A DNA stretch of 64,000 bases from Pseudomonas vancouverensis (GTDB lineage Bacteria; Pseudomonadota; Gammaproteobacteria; Pseudomonadales; Pseudomonadaceae), in the NCBI RefSeq assembly GCF_004348895.1, contig NZ_RRZK01000007.1, forward strand, positions 124,001 through 188,000, read 5' to 3'. The first letter of the stretch is position 1. Every line of letters begins with the position of its first letter. This document shows, piece after piece, positions 53,606-63,487 of the stretch. Under the pieces are notes generated by a model. That model saw only the letters and a program-made list of their open reading frames with translations, was not told the origin of the DNA and did not search any database. Made by a program: the position numbers and the translations under genes.

Positions 53606-55729
53606 TCAGCCGGTCAACGCGCCCCAGTCGAAGGGCTGCACACAACGACCGGTCTCGTCGGCCATCAGCGGACGTGCAACCAGAAAGCCTTGCACGTACT
53701 CGCAGCCATTGGCTTTGAGCCATTGATACTGCGCCAGGGTTTCCACACCTTCGGCAATCACCAGCATGCCGAACTGCTTGCACAGATCAATGACACTGCG
53801 TACCAGCGCTGCGTCCCGCGCGGACTCCGGCAGCCGTCCGATCAAATGCCGGTCCAGCTTGAGCGTGTCGAGTTTCAGGTCGCGAAGATTGGACACCGAA
53901 CAAGACCCGGCACCGAAGTCGTCGAGTGCTACCCGCACGCCAAGATTGCGCAGCAGTCGCAGTTGCTTGCGGGTTTCTTCGGGGTTGTGCATCAAGGCCT
54001 CTTCGGTGATTTCGACCTCCAGATGGTGCGGCTGTAATCCGTGACGCTCGATCACCTGGCGTAACTCGGTCGCCAGGTTGGGCATGCCGAACTGAGTACT
54101 GCTCAGGCTCACGCCCAGCACCAGGCTCTCGTCGAACAGGGTTTCCCAGGCTTTGCGCTGACCGGCGCTGCGATGATAGATCCAACTGCCCAGACGGCTG
54201 ATCAGTCGTGCTTCCTCCAGCAGCGGTAAAAACAGCCCGGGCGGAACATCGCCGACGCTGGGGTGCTGCCAACGCAACAAGGCCTCGAAGCCTCGAATCC
54301 GCCCGTCGGCAATCGACACCTGGGGTTGATAGACCAGATTGAAATCGCGGTTTTCGATGGCGCTGCGCACACTGTCTTCGAGCATCAACCGCGAGCGGGC
54401 CCGGCCGTTCATTTCGTGATCGTAGAACCTGTACTGCTGACGCCCGGCGCGCTTGGCTTCATACATGGCAATGTCAGCGGCGCGCAGCAAGCCATCGAGA
54501 TTGGCGCCGCAATCAGGGAAGGTGGCGATGCCGATGCTGGCGCCCAGGGCGATATCCAGCCCTTCGATCTGCTGACAGATGGACACACGTTCGATGAGTT
54601 TTTCCGCGATCTTGGCCGCTTGCTCGGGAAACTCCAGGTCGAGCAACGCAGTGAATTCGTCACCGCCCATGCGCGACAGGATGTCGAAAGGTCGCAGGCA
54701 GGCTTTCAACTGCTCGGACACCCAGCGCAGCACCCGGTCCCCGGCATCATGGCCCAGGGAATCATTGACCCGCTTGAAGCCGTCCAGGTCCAGGTACAAC
54801 AGCACCCAGGCGCTGTCGGAACGCTCGCCGCGCAGCAGCAGGTTTTCCACGGTCTGGTAGAAACCACGGCGGTTGAGCAGCCCGGTCAGGGGGTCGGTCA
54901 CCGCCTGATACTCAAGCTGCTGATGCAGGTGGCGCACCACCGACATGTCCAGCACAGTCACCACCATCGAATGCTGCTCGGCAGGCAACGGTGCACAGGA
55001 CAGCGCCACAGGCACTTGCTGGCCGGGCGCCGTACGCAACAACGCATCATGCAGGCGCAGGGTCTCGCGACGTTTGTAACCGGCGTAAAACTCGGAATCG
55101 GCCCAGACCGGGATATGCGGTTTTTGCAGAAAATCCAGAAATTCCTTGCCTTGAAGTTCCTGCACCGTGGCGTTGAGCAGCCGAGAGATCGCCGGGTTGG
55201 CAAAGCGGATCAAGCCGTCCTCACCCAGCACCAGAATGCCTTCGGCGGCGTTATCCAGCACCGAGGCATTGAAGGCACGCGCCGCTTCCAGGTCATGACT
55301 CAGACGTTGCAGGGCCCGGCGATTGCGCTGATGCTCGAGCAGCGCCTGGACCTTGGGTTTGAAAATCAGCGGATCGAAGGGTTTGAACAAATAGTCCACG
55401 GCGCCACTGGCGTAGCCCTTGATCACGGCATCCTGGGACTGTTCGTTGGCGGTCAGGAAAATGATCGGGGTGAGTCGTGTGCGCTGGCTGCCGCGCATCA
55501 GGCGCGCGACCTCATAACCGTCCATGCCCGGCATCTGCACATCCAGCAGGACCAGATCGACGTCGTGTTCCAGCAACAGGTTGAGCGCTTCGAAGCCTGA
55601 GGCGGCGGTGATGACCTGCCAGTCCTGACGCTGCAACAACGCGCGCATGCTGATCAGGTTTTCAGGGTAATCATCAACGACTAAAAGGGTTGAGCCGCCT
55701 TCTGCTGGCGTGGTGTGCGCGCATTCCAT
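53606..55729 (-). CDS. REC-PAS-GGDEF-EAL cyclic-di-GMP protein
   Basis: A 707-residue response regulator. The receiver domain has its phosphorylation site at D63 (LVLLDVQMPGMDG), a PAS domain spans about 150-265, the GGDEF domain carries an intact RMGGDEF with the inhibitory RxxD site (RPFD) five residues before it, and the EAL domain has EALLRW, the glutamate of EITEEAL, ALDDFGAG and IAEGVET. Both cyclase and phosphodiesterase catalytic residues look intact. No histidine kinase is adjacent, so its phosphodonor is encoded elsewhere. Confidence 0.93.
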   Translation of the reverse strand: MECAHTTPAEGGSTLLVVDDYPENLISMRALLQRQDWQVITAASGFEALNLLLEHDVDLVLLDVQMPGMDGYEVARLMRGSQRTRLTPIIFLTANEQSQDAVIKGYASGAVDYLFKPFDPLIFKPKVQALLEHQRNRRALQRLSHDLEAARAFNASVLDNAAEGILVLGEDGLIRFANPAISRLLNATVQELQGKEFLDFLQKPHIPVWADSEFYAGYKRRETLRLHDALLRTAPGQQVPVALSCAPLPAEQHSMVVTVLDMSVVRHLHQQLEYQAVTDPLTGLLNRRGFYQTVENLLLRGERSDSAWVLLYLDLDGFKRVNDSLGHDAGDRVLRWVSEQLKACLRPFDILSRMGGDEFTALLDLEFPEQAAKIAEKLIERVSICQQIEGLDIALGASIGIATFPDCGANLDGLLRAADIAMYEAKRAGRQQYRFYDHEMNGRARSRLMLEDSVRSAIENRDFNLVYQPQVSIADGRIRGFEALLRWQHPSVGDVPPGLFLPLLEEARLISRLGSWIYHRSAGQRKAWETLFDESLVLGVSLSSTQFGMPNLATELRQVIERHGLQPHHLEVEITEEALMHNPEETRKQLRLLRNLGVRVALDDFGAGSCSVSNLRDLKLDTLKLDRHLIGRLPESARDAALVRSVIDLCKQFGMLVIAEGVETLAQYQWLKANGCEYVQGFLVARPLMADETGRCVQPFDWGALTG

Positions 55730-56048
55730 GCTGCTTCTCTAGTCTGGGGCGTCAGGCGGTTTCTCGTGAAAACCGGACAAATATTGTGCTTTCACTCTAG
55801 ACCTGGATCCACAAAAGCAGAAGCTGTCAGTGCGCCATCATTTAATCATTGTGTCTTTTGCCGACTAACGGTCGCTCGTTTCAGCCCGCTAAAACCGGGG
55901 AAGATGGCATTTCGACAGGATTCCGGCGTCAACTATCCGCCGGACGGGCGTTAACAAATACGCCCTCCACGCCTATAAAGACCGCCCCGAAATGCGCGCT
56001 CCAGAGCCTCTGGCACGAGCGTGCAGCATCTTGAAGTGGAAGAACAGC
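55730..56048. other. Gene-free stretch between the c-di-GMP protein and the alginate lyase
   Basis: Contains the two divergent promoters. A stem-loop at 55922-55944 (TCCGGCG with CGCCGGA, nine-base loop) lies about 105 bases before the lyase start. Nothing else is seen. Confidence 0.4.
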
Positions 56049-56717
56049 ATGATCGATCTCGCATCCTGGAACCTCAGTGTTCCCGTGGGCAACCCGCCAT
56101 ACACCGTGACAACAGAAAAACTGGTGGGCGGTTTCAAGGATCAATACTTCCATTCCGACACCGGCACACTGTTTTTCTGGGCACCGGTCACCGGCTCAAA
56201 AACCGAAAATGCCATTTATCCCCGCACTGAACTGCGGGAAACCTACAGCAACGGCACGTTGAAAAACTGGTACTACCCTGACGCCGACAACACCCTGCGC
56301 GCGACCCTGGCGGTCAACCAGGTACCCAGCTCCGGCAAAATCGTCATCGGCCAGATTCACGCCTATGAGAGCCAGAAGCCGCTGGTCAAAGTCGAATACC
56401 AGTACAAAACCAAAACCGCCACCGGCAACATCGTCGCCAAGGTACGCATGCACCCCGATGACGACGAAGGCAAGGTCATCACCATTGCCACGGGGGTAAA
56501 ACTGGACCGGGAATTTTCCTATCTCATCCACCTCAGCCCCGGCGGCGCCCTGGGCATCAGCGCGGCAGGCTATCAATGGGATTCGAACATCAGCGCAACA
56601 TGGCGGGACAAGCCGCTGTACTTCAAGGCCGGTGTGTATGTGCAGGACAACACTGGGTACACCAGCGAGGGCGGGAAAGTGACATTCAGCAAGCTGGATA
56701 TTGATCACGATAAGTGA
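56049..56717 (+). CDS. PL7 family alginate lyase
   Basis: A 222-residue polysaccharide lyase family 7 enzyme cutting alginate by beta-elimination. The three PL7 signatures are intact: RTELR (residues 59-63), QIH (102-104) and YFKAGVYVQ (191-199). It lacks a signal peptide, so it is predicted cytosolic or released by lysis, like several fluorescent Pseudomonas PL7 proteins. GGAAG lies seven bases before the ATG at 56049. It stands alone, divergent from the c-di-GMP gene; alginate is itself c-di-GMP regulated, an interesting but unproven link. Confidence 0.93.
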   Translation: MIDLASWNLSVPVGNPPYTVTTEKLVGGFKDQYFHSDTGTLFFWAPVTGSKTENAIYPRTELRETYSNGTLKNWYYPDADNTLRATLAVNQVPSSGKIVIGQIHAYESQKPLVKVEYQYKTKTATGNIVAKVRMHPDDDEGKVITIATGVKLDREFSYLIHLSPGGALGISAAGYQWDSNISATWRDKPLYFKAGVYVQDNTGYTSEGGKVTFSKLDIDHDK

Positions 56718-56752
56718 CGACCAGACACCGCTCCCACAATGATCTCATCGCC

Positions 56753-56786
56753 CACAAAAAACCCGCATTCCTGCGGGTTTTTTGTG
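56753..56786. terminator. Bidirectional intrinsic terminator between lyase and fba
   Basis: A 15-base perfect stem (CACAAAAAACCCGCA with TGCGGGTTTTTTGTG) and four-base loop, with T tracts for both strands; serves the two convergent genes. Confidence 0.93.
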
Positions 56787-56805
56787 AAGCGGGAACGCGC
56801 CGGTC

Positions 56806-57870
56806 TTAGTTGACCTTGGCGTTCAACTCACCTTTCAGGTAACGCTGGTACATGCCTTCCAGGGAGATCGGCTTGATCTTCGAAGCATTGCCGGCAGTGC
56901 CGAAGGCTTCGTAACGCGCGATACACACGTCGCGCATCGCAGTCACGGTGGCGCCGAAGAATTTACGCGGGTCGAACTCGCTCGGGTTGGTGGCCATCAG
57001 GCGACGCATCGCACCGGTGGACGCCAGGCGCAGGTCGGTGTCGATGTTGACCTTGCGCACGCCGTGCTTGATGCCTTCGACAATTTCTTCAACCGGTACG
57101 CCGTAGGTCTCTTTGATGTCGCCGCCGTACTGGTTGATGATCGCCAGCCACTCTTGCGGAACCGAAGACGAACCGTGCATCACCAGGTGAGTGTTCGGAA
57201 TGCGCTTGTGGATTTCCTTGATGCGATCGATCGCCAGCACGTCGCCGGTAGGCGGCTTGGTGAACTTGTACGCGCCGTGGCTGGTGCCGATGGCGATGGC
57301 CAGGGCATCGACCTGGGTGCGCTTGACGAAGTCAGCGGCTTCTTCCGGGTCGGTCAGCATCTGGCTGTGATCCAGCACGCCTTCGGCGCCGATACCGTCT
57401 TCTTCACCGGCCATGCCGGTTTCCAGCGAACCCAGGCAGCCCAACTCGCCTTCTACCGATACACCGCAGGCGTGAGCCATGGCCACGGTCTGTTGGGTGA
57501 CACGGACGTTGTAGTCGTAGTCGGTCGGGGTCTTGCCGTCTTCGCCCAGGGAACCGTCCATCATCACCGAGCTGAAGCCCAGTTGAATGGAACGCTGGCA
57601 GACGTCAGGGCTGGTGCCGTGGTCCTGGTGCATGCACACCGGGATGTGCGGGAATTCTTCGATGGCCGCCAGGATCAGGTGACGCAGGAACGGCGCGCCG
57701 GCGTATTTGCGAGCACCGGCCGAAGCCTGCACGATCACCGGGGAGTCAGTCTTGTCAGCGGCTTCCATGATGGCGCGCATCTGCTCAAGGTTGTTGACGT
57801 TAAAGGCTGGAACGCCGTAGCCGAACTCGGCTGCGTGGTCCAGCATCTGACGCATGCTGATAAGTGCCAT
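56806..57870 (-). CDS. fba: Class II fructose-1,6-bisphosphate aldolase
   Basis: A 354-residue zinc aldolase. Seen are [20 protein letters not shown], the zinc-binding HQDHG segment, [21 protein letters not shown] and the phosphate-binding [17 protein letters not shown] precedes the ATG. It is last in the tkt-epd-pgk-fba cluster on this strand, separated from pgk by two lipoprotein genes. In pseudomonads, which lack phosphofructokinase, it acts in gluconeogenesis and the hexose cycle. Confidence 0.95.
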   Translation of the reverse strand: MALISMRQMLDHAAEFGYGVPAFNVNNLEQMRAIMEAADKTDSPVIVQASAGARKYAGAPFLRHLILAAIEEFPHIPVCMHQDHGTSPDVCQRSIQLGFSSVMMDGSLGEDGKTPTDYDYNVRVTQQTVAMAHACGVSVEGELGCLGSLETGMAGEEDGIGAEGVLDHSQMLTDPEEAADFVKRTQVDALAIAIGTSHGAYKFTKPPTGDVLAIDRIKEIHKRIPNTHLVMHGSSSVPQEWLAIINQYGGDIKETYGVPVEEIVEGIKHGVRKVNIDTDLRLASTGAMRRLMATNPSEFDPRKFFGATVTAMRDVCIARYEAFGTAGNASKIKPISLEGMYQRYLKGELNAKVN

Positions 57871-58010
57871 TGTGTGTGTCTCTCCCGGTTGAGGGTCGTT
57901 AATCGTGCCAGCCTGCCGTAGCGGCGGCGGCTATTCAAGTTATTGCAGATCGGGGGTCAGTCCCGGCCTGCGAATCTGGTGCTGCGAAAATCTTTGCGTT
58001 ACCCAGAACC

Positions 58011-58115
58011 CTGTGGCGAGCGAGCTTGCTCGCGTTCGGCTGCGAAGCAGTCGCAATCCGGACAACCGGATCAGGACCGCTTCGCGCTCCAACGGGAGCA
58101 AGCTCCCTCGCCACA
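58011..58115. repeat. REPIN, type A/B hybrid
   Basis: Left arm CTGTGGCGAGCGAGCTTGCTC mixes type A and B positions; right arm GGGAGCAAGCTCCCTCGCC is type A. Between fba and the MliC-like gene. Confidence 0.88.
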
Positions 58116-58136
58116 AAAGCTCGCCAGGCGGCTTTG

Positions 58137-58478
58137 TTATTGCGCCTTGCAGCCACGGCCAATCAAATCATTGGTGGCGACCCAGTAAACCAGGCCTTCC
58201 TCACCTTTTATGTGAAACGCCAGCATGTTGTCGCTGTACAACGAGCCCGAGGCGCCCGGCTCTTCCTTCAGGCGATAAACCTGATCGGCACCACCGAGGC
58301 GCACATCGACGGCCTTGCGACTGTCATCGGTGTAGCGCCACAACACCTTGGCCTGGCTGTCGCAGGTCCAGGTGGTCCAGTTATCCACAGGTGCGGACGA
58401 CTGGAACGGGTTCAGCTGATTCAACTGTGCACAACCGGCCAACAGCGCCAGCGCCGAAACGGCGATAAAACCTTTCAT
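58137..58478 (-). CDS. MliC-family lysozyme inhibitor lipoprotein
   Basis: A 113-residue lipoprotein with lipobox LLAGC at residue 15. The domain WTTWTCDSQAKVLWRYTDDSRKAVDVRLGGADQVYRLKEEPGASGSLYSDNMLAFHIKGEEG is the MliC/DUF2091 fold of membrane-bound C-type lysozyme inhibitors. GAGGG lies six bases before the ATG at 58478. A perfect DnaA box occurs by chance or otherwise within it at 58381-58389. Confidence 0.87.
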   Translation of the reverse strand: MKGFIAVSALALLAGCAQLNQLNPFQSSAPVDNWTTWTCDSQAKVLWRYTDDSRKAVDVRLGGADQVYRLKEEPGASGSLYSDNMLAFHIKGEEGLVYWVATNDLIGRGCKAQ

Positions 58479-58534
58479 CCGTGTCCCTCGACTGACGGCG
58501 CACGCCGCCAGCCCTGAGTAATGAGTCAGACCCG

Positions 58535-58756
58535 TCAAGGGCAGCCACGTTCCTTGGCGGGGGTCTGCGTCTCGTACTTGTCCAGACCCTCGGGCCCGGA
58601 ACGCTTGTTGAGCACCGGATTGGTTTCCGCCTGCCAGTCCGCCTGGTAGCAGCTCTTTTCCGTTGCATTCGGCGCCGGCGTCGGCGTGGCTTTCGGGTTA
58701 CTCCCGCAAGCCACCAGCGAACCGGCGACGATCAACAGCGCTAGCGTCTTGACCAT
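58535..58756 (-). CDS. Small lipoprotein of unknown function
   Basis: A 73-residue protein with a lipoprotein signal ending LVACG (residue 17), a Pro/Thr-rich linker (PKATPTPAPNATEK) and a short C-terminal part with two cysteines. No known domain. AGGGAG lies before the ATG at 58756, 35 bases after pgk, so it is probably read through from it. Confidence 0.72.
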   Translation of the reverse strand: MVKTLALLIVAGSLVACGSNPKATPTPAPNATEKSCYQADWQAETNPVLNKRSGPEGLDKYETQTPAKERGCP

Positions 58757-58791
58757 GTGAACACTCCCTTGCCTGGTCAAACGGGCGACCC

Positions 58792-59955
58792 TCAGGCCTT
58801 GGCCCGGCTTTCCAGGACTTCAACGGCAGGCAGCACCTTACCCTCGACGAACTCGAGGAACGCGCCGCCACCGGTAGAAATGTAGGAGATCTGCTCGGCC
58901 ACGCCATACTTGTCGATGGCGGCCAGGGTGTCGCCACCGCCGGCAATGGAGAACGCGGCGCTGTCGGCGATGGCCTGGGCCAGGACCTTGGTGCCGTTGC
59001 CGAACTGGTCGAATTCGAACACGCCGACCGGGCCGTTCCACAGGATGGTCTTGGACGATTTCAGCAGCTCGGCGAAATTCGCTGCGGTCTGCGGGCCGAT
59101 GTCGAGGATCATGTCGTCGGCTGCAACGTCGGCAATCAGCTTGACGGTGGCAGCGGCACTTTCAGCAAATTCCTTGGCGACTACAACGTCCACCGGCAAC
59201 GGTACGCTGACTTTGGCGGCGATGGCGCGGGCGGTGTCGAGCAGGTCCGGCTCGTACAGGGACTTGCCAACCGGGTGACCGGCAGCGGCCAGGAAGGTGT
59301 TGGCGATGCCGCCACCCACGATCAGTTGATCGCAGATCTGGCTGAGGCTGTTCAGTACGTCGAGTTTGGTCGACACCTTGGAGCCAGCAACGATGGCTGC
59401 CATTGGCTTGGCCGGCGCACCGAGGGCTTTGCCCAGTGCGTCCAGTTCAGCGGCCAGCAATGGGCCGGCAGCCGCCACCTTGGCGAACTTGGCCACGCCG
59501 TGGGTCGAACCTTCTGCGCGGTGAGCGGTGCCGAAGGCGTCCATCACGAACACGTCGCACAGGGCCGCGTATTGCTGGGCCAGTTCGTCAGCGTTCTTTT
59601 TCTCGCCCTTGTTGAAGCGCACGTTTTCGAACAGCACGATGTCGCCCGCTTTCACGTCGACGCCACCCAGGTAGTCGGCTACCAGGGGCACTTCACGACC
59701 CAGCGCACGGCTCAGGTAGTCAGCCACTGGCTTGAGGCTGTTTTCGGCCGAGAACTCGCCTTCGGTCGGACGGCCAAGGTGCGAGCAGACCATCACGGCC
59801 GCGCCTTTTTCCAGGGCCAGCTTGATGGTCGGCAGCGAAGCCAGGATACGCGCATCGCTGGTGACAACACCGTCCTTGACTGGGACGTTGAGGTCTTCGC
59901 GGATCAATACGCGCTTACCTTGCAGATCGAGGTCGGACATCTTCAACACGGTCAT
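58792..59955 (-). CDS. pgk: Phosphoglycerate kinase
   Basis: A 387-residue glycolytic/gluconeogenic kinase. Family marks are [40 protein letters not shown] [27 protein letters not shown] and WNGPVGVFE with GGGDTLAAI. The ATG at 59955 ([12 protein letters not shown]) has CAGGA about ten bases upstream; the ATG at 59964 is too close. Follows epd by 24 bases. Confidence 0.96.
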   Translation of the reverse strand: MTVLKMSDLDLQGKRVLIREDLNVPVKDGVVTSDARILASLPTIKLALEKGAAVMVCSHLGRPTEGEFSAENSLKPVADYLSRALGREVPLVADYLGGVDVKAGDIVLFENVRFNKGEKKNADELAQQYAALCDVFVMDAFGTAHRAEGSTHGVAKFAKVAAAGPLLAAELDALGKALGAPAKPMAAIVAGSKVSTKLDVLNSLSQICDQLIVGGGIANTFLAAAGHPVGKSLYEPDLLDTARAIAAKVSVPLPVDVVVAKEFAESAAATVKLIADVAADDMILDIGPQTAANFAELLKSSKTILWNGPVGVFEFDQFGNGTKVLAQAIADSAAFSIAGGGDTLAAIDKYGVAEQISYISTGGGAFLEFVEGKVLPAVEVLESRAKA

Positions 59956-59979
59956 GGGTCGCATTTCCTGGGTAGCTAT

Positions 59980-61038
59980 TTAGAGAGCAGTTTTTTTGGA
60001 TGAAGCTATTTGCAGATAGTGCTCTGCAACGTCCAGCATTCGATTGGCAAAACCCCATTCGTTGTCGAACCAGGCCAGGATGTTCACCAGCCTCGGGCCG
60101 GAAACACGGGTCTGACTGGCATCGACGATGGCCGAATGCGGGTCATGGTTGAAATCGCAACTGGCGTGCGGCAACTCGGTGTACGCCAACAGGCCTTTGA
60201 GCGGGCCGCTGGTGGCAGCCTCGCGCAGGATCCGGTTGACCTCGGCGGCGTCGGTCGCAGTAGCGGTCTGCATCGTGATGTCGAGGCAGGACACGTTGAC
60301 CGTCGGCACCCGTACGGCTTTGGCCTGAATTCGCCCGGCAAGTTCCGGCAACAGACGCTCGATGCCGCGCGCCAGACCGGTGGACACCGGAATCACCGAC
60401 TGGAATGCCGAACGCGTGCGGCGCAGGTCTTCATGGTGATAGGCGTCGATGACCGGTTGATCGTTCATCGCCGAGTGAATCGTGGTGATCGACACATAGT
60501 CCAGGCCAATCGCCCGATTCAGCAGGCGCAACAATGGCACGCCACAGTTGGTGGTACAGGAGGCGTTGGATACCAGCAGCTCATCGCCGGTCAGGCAATC
60601 CTGGTTGACGCCATAGACGATGGTGGCGTCGACATCCGTCTCGCTGGCCATCGGCTGGGAAAACAGCACGCGCGGCGCACCGGCATCGAGGAAGCGCTGG
60701 CCGTCCTCGCGGGTGTTGTAGGCGCCAGAGCACTCCAGCACCAGATCGACGCCGAGGGACGCCCAATCGATGCCTTCGGGGGTGGCACTGCGCAAGATCT
60801 TCACGCAGTCGCCATTGATATGCAGACAATCGCCATCCACTCTCACCTCGCCGGGGAAACGCCCGTGGGTGGAGTCGAAACGTGTCAGGTATTCGATGCT
60901 GGCCATGTCGGCCAGATCATTGATCGCCACAATCTCGAACCCGGCCTTGTCGCCTCGTTCGAACAACGCACGCAAGACGCAACGACCAATCCGGCCGTAG
61001 CCGTTGAGTGCAACTTTGTAGGGACGCGGTTGAGGCAT
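59980..61038 (-). CDS. epd: Erythrose-4-phosphate dehydrogenase
   Basis: A 352-residue GapA-like NAD enzyme making 4-phosphoerythronate for pyridoxal phosphate synthesis. It has the Rossmann start VALNGYGRIGRCVLRAL, the catalytic cysteine in SNASCTTNCGVPLL, and HSAMNDQPVIDAYHHEDLRRTRSAFQSVIPVSTG, where the stretch after the HSAMND motif separates Epd from GapA. Position between tkt and pgk is the classic epd location. The ribosome site is weak. Confidence 0.93.
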   Translation of the reverse strand: MPQPRPYKVALNGYGRIGRCVLRALFERGDKAGFEIVAINDLADMASIEYLTRFDSTHGRFPGEVRVDGDCLHINGDCVKILRSATPEGIDWASLGVDLVLECSGAYNTREDGQRFLDAGAPRVLFSQPMASETDVDATIVYGVNQDCLTGDELLVSNASCTTNCGVPLLRLLNRAIGLDYVSITTIHSAMNDQPVIDAYHHEDLRRTRSAFQSVIPVSTGLARGIERLLPELAGRIQAKAVRVPTVNVSCLDITMQTATATDAAEVNRILREAATSGPLKGLLAYTELPHASCDFNHDPHSAIVDASQTRVSGPRLVNILAWFDNEWGFANRMLDVAEHYLQIASSKKTAL

Positions 61039-61090
61039 TGGGGTTCTCGATAGACGCAGTCAGACGAAATCTCGTTAACAACACAGAACC

Positions 61091-61192
61091 CTGTAGGAGC
61101 GAGCATGCTCGCGATGGAGGCCCAGATAACGTGGGCATTCAGGCAGCCAGCGTTATCGTTGACGACCATCGCGAGCATGCTCGCTCCTACAA
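61091..61192. repeat. REPIN, type C
   Basis: Inverted CTGTAGGAGCGAGCATGCTC arms between tkt and epd; spacer shares CGTTATCGTTGACG with the REPIN at 5.5 kb. Confidence 0.9.
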
Positions 61193-61228
61193 GGGACCGC
61201 GGCGGTCCTGGAACCGCCGCGCCGTGCT

Positions 61229-63226
61229 TTAGTCTTCCAGCAGCTCTTCAGCCTGACCCAGGATGTTTTCCAGGGTGAAGCCGAACTCTTCGAACAAGGC
61301 CGGCGCAGGCGCCGACTCGCCGTAGGTGGTCATGCCGATCACGCGGCCTTCCAGGCCCACGTACTTGTACCAGTAGTCGGCGTGAGCCGCTTCGATGGCG
61401 ATACGCGCGCTGACCTGCAACGGCAGGACCGATTGCTTGTAGCCGGCGTCCTGGGCATCGAACACGCTGGTGCACGGCATGGAAACCACACGAACCTTGC
61501 GGCCTTGCTCGGTCAGCTTGTCGAAGGCCTGAACCGCCAGACCGACTTCGGAACCGGTGGCGATCAGGATCAGCTCAGGCTCGCCTGCGCAGTCCTTCAG
61601 CACGTAGCCACCACGGCTGATGTCGGCGATTTGTGCGTCATCACGGGTTTGGTGCTGCAGGTTCTGACGCGAGAAGATCAGCGCCGAAGGGCCGTCCTTG
61701 CGCTCCAGAGCGTGCTTCCAGGACACCGCCGATTCCACGGCGTCGGCTGGACGCCAGGTGTCGAGGTTCGGCGTGCAGCGCAGGCTGGCCAGTTGCTCGA
61801 TTGGCTGGTGAGTCGGACCGTCTTCGCCCAGACCGATGGAATCGTGGGTGTAGACGTGGATCACACGCTGCTTCATCAGGGCCGACATGCGCACGGCATT
61901 GCGCGCATATTCCATGAACATCAGGAAGGTCGCGCCGTAAGGCACCAGGCCGCCGTGCAGGGCAACGCCGTTCATGATTGCGGTCATGCCGAATTCACGC
62001 ACGCCGTAGTACATGTAGTTGCCGCTGGCGTCTTCAGCAGTCACGCCTTTGCAGCCTTTCCACAGGGTCAGGTTGGAACCGGCGAGGTCAGCCGAACCGC
62101 CGAGGAACTCAGGCAGCAACGGGCCGAAGGCGTTCAGGGTGTTCTGGCTGGCTTTACGGCTGGCGATGGTTTCGCCCTTGGCCGCCACTTCAGCGATATA
62201 GGCCGAGGCTTTTTCGCTGAAATCGGCCGGCAGGTCACCGCTCAGACGACGGATCAGCTCGTTGGCTTCGGTCGGGAACGCGGCGGAGTAGGCAGCGAAA
62301 CGCTGGTCCCACTCGGCTTCGGCGGCGCGGCCTTTTTCCTTGGCATCCCACTCGGCGTAGATGTCGGCCGGGATTTCGAACGGACCGTAGTTCCAGTTCA
62401 GCGCCTGGCGGGTCAGGGCGATTTCCGCGTCGCCCAGTGGCGCGCCGTGGCAATCTTCCTTGCCCTGCTTGTTCGGCGAACCGAAACCGATGGTGGTCTT
62501 GCAGCAGATCAGGGTCGGCAGCGGGCTCTTGCGAGCGGTCTCGATGGCGGTCTTGATCTCTTCCGGGTCGTGACCGTCGACATTGCGGATCACTTGCCAG
62601 TTGTAGGACTCGAAACGCTTCGGCGTGTCGTCGGTGAACCAGCCTTCGACTTCGCCGTCGATGGAGATACCGTTGTCATCGTAGAAGGCAATCAGCTTGC
62701 CCAGGCCCAAAGTGCCGGCCAGGGAAGCAACCTCGTGGGAAATGCCTTCCATCATGCAGCCATCACCCAGGAAAACGTAGGTGTGGTGGTCGACGATGTC
62801 GTGGCCTGGACGGTTGAATTGTGCCGCCAGGACTTTCTCAGCCAAGGCAAAACCCACGGCGTTGGCCAGGCCCTGGCCCAGTGGACCGGTGGTGGTTTCT
62901 ACGCCCGGCGTGTAACCAAACTCCGGGTGACCCGGGGTGCGGCTGTGCAGTTGGCGGAATTGCTTCAGGTCATCGATCGACAGGTCGTAGCCGGTCAGGT
63001 GCAGCAGCGAGTAGATCAGCATCGAGCCATGACCGTTGGACAGCACGAAGCGGTCGCGGTCGGCAAAGGATGGATTGCTCGGGTTGTGCTTCAGGTAGTC
63101 ACGCCAAAGTACTTCGGCGATATCCGCCATACCCATAGGGGCACCGGGATGGCCGCTGTTGGCTTTTTGCACGGCATCCATGCTGAGGGCACGAATGGCG
63201 TTGGCACGCTCACGACGGCTAGGCAT
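61229..63226 (-). CDS. tkt: Transketolase
   Basis: A 665-residue thiamine-diphosphate enzyme of the pentose phosphate pathway. Seen are [21 protein letters not shown], the TPP motif [35 protein letters not shown] and [15 protein letters not shown] C-terminus. AGGAG lies nine bases before the ATG at 63226. First gene of the cluster tkt-epd-pgk-fba. Confidence 0.96.
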   Translation of the reverse strand: MPSRRERANAIRALSMDAVQKANSGHPGAPMGMADIAEVLWRDYLKHNPSNPSFADRDRFVLSNGHGSMLIYSLLHLTGYDLSIDDLKQFRQLHSRTPGHPEFGYTPGVETTTGPLGQGLANAVGFALAEKVLAAQFNRPGHDIVDHHTYVFLGDGCMMEGISHEVASLAGTLGLGKLIAFYDDNGISIDGEVEGWFTDDTPKRFESYNWQVIRNVDGHDPEEIKTAIETARKSPLPTLICCKTTIGFGSPNKQGKEDCHGAPLGDAEIALTRQALNWNYGPFEIPADIYAEWDAKEKGRAAEAEWDQRFAAYSAAFPTEANELIRRLSGDLPADFSEKASAYIAEVAAKGETIASRKASQNTLNAFGPLLPEFLGGSADLAGSNLTLWKGCKGVTAEDASGNYMYYGVREFGMTAIMNGVALHGGLVPYGATFLMFMEYARNAVRMSALMKQRVIHVYTHDSIGLGEDGPTHQPIEQLASLRCTPNLDTWRPADAVESAVSWKHALERKDGPSALIFSRQNLQHQTRDDAQIADISRGGYVLKDCAGEPELILIATGSEVGLAVQAFDKLTEQGRKVRVVSMPCTSVFDAQDAGYKQSVLPLQVSARIAIEAAHADYWYKYVGLEGRVIGMTTYGESAPAPALFEEFGFTLENILGQAEELLED

Positions 63227-63422
63227 CGCTGATCTCCTGGGGACTTGAATAAAACGAAACGGAAAAAAGGCGAGCATTTTCCCTCACCCGGACGCCTCGG
63301 GGCAATGACAGATAGTCATCTGAAGGCGTTTTTCCAACGGATAACGGCGGTTTCAGGTGGTGAAACCTTTCCGCCGTTCGTTTGTAGAGTTAACCATCCC
63401 GTGAGAAGTGCCATCTATCGTG

Positions 63423-63446
63423 CAATATCAAAACTTTTTGATATTG
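63423..63446. promoter_or_regulatory. 24-base palindrome before the ArsR-type gene
   Basis: Perfect inverted repeat CAATATCAAAA-CT-TTTTGATATTG, 41 bases before the ATG of the ArsR-type regulator and about 200 bases before tkt. The AT-rich, symmetric shape suits an operator for the adjacent regulator; as a hairpin it has no T tract. Binding is inferred. Confidence 0.6.
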
Positions 63447-63487
63447 CCCTTGCGATGCTTTCGAGCCGTGACTAGACTGCCGGCCTT

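Noticed and set aside
4435..61192. Regularly recurring palindromes considered as CRISPR repeats
   Set aside because: They are dispersed singly or as inverted pairs in intergenic gaps, not as direct repeats with uniform spacers, and no cas genes occur.
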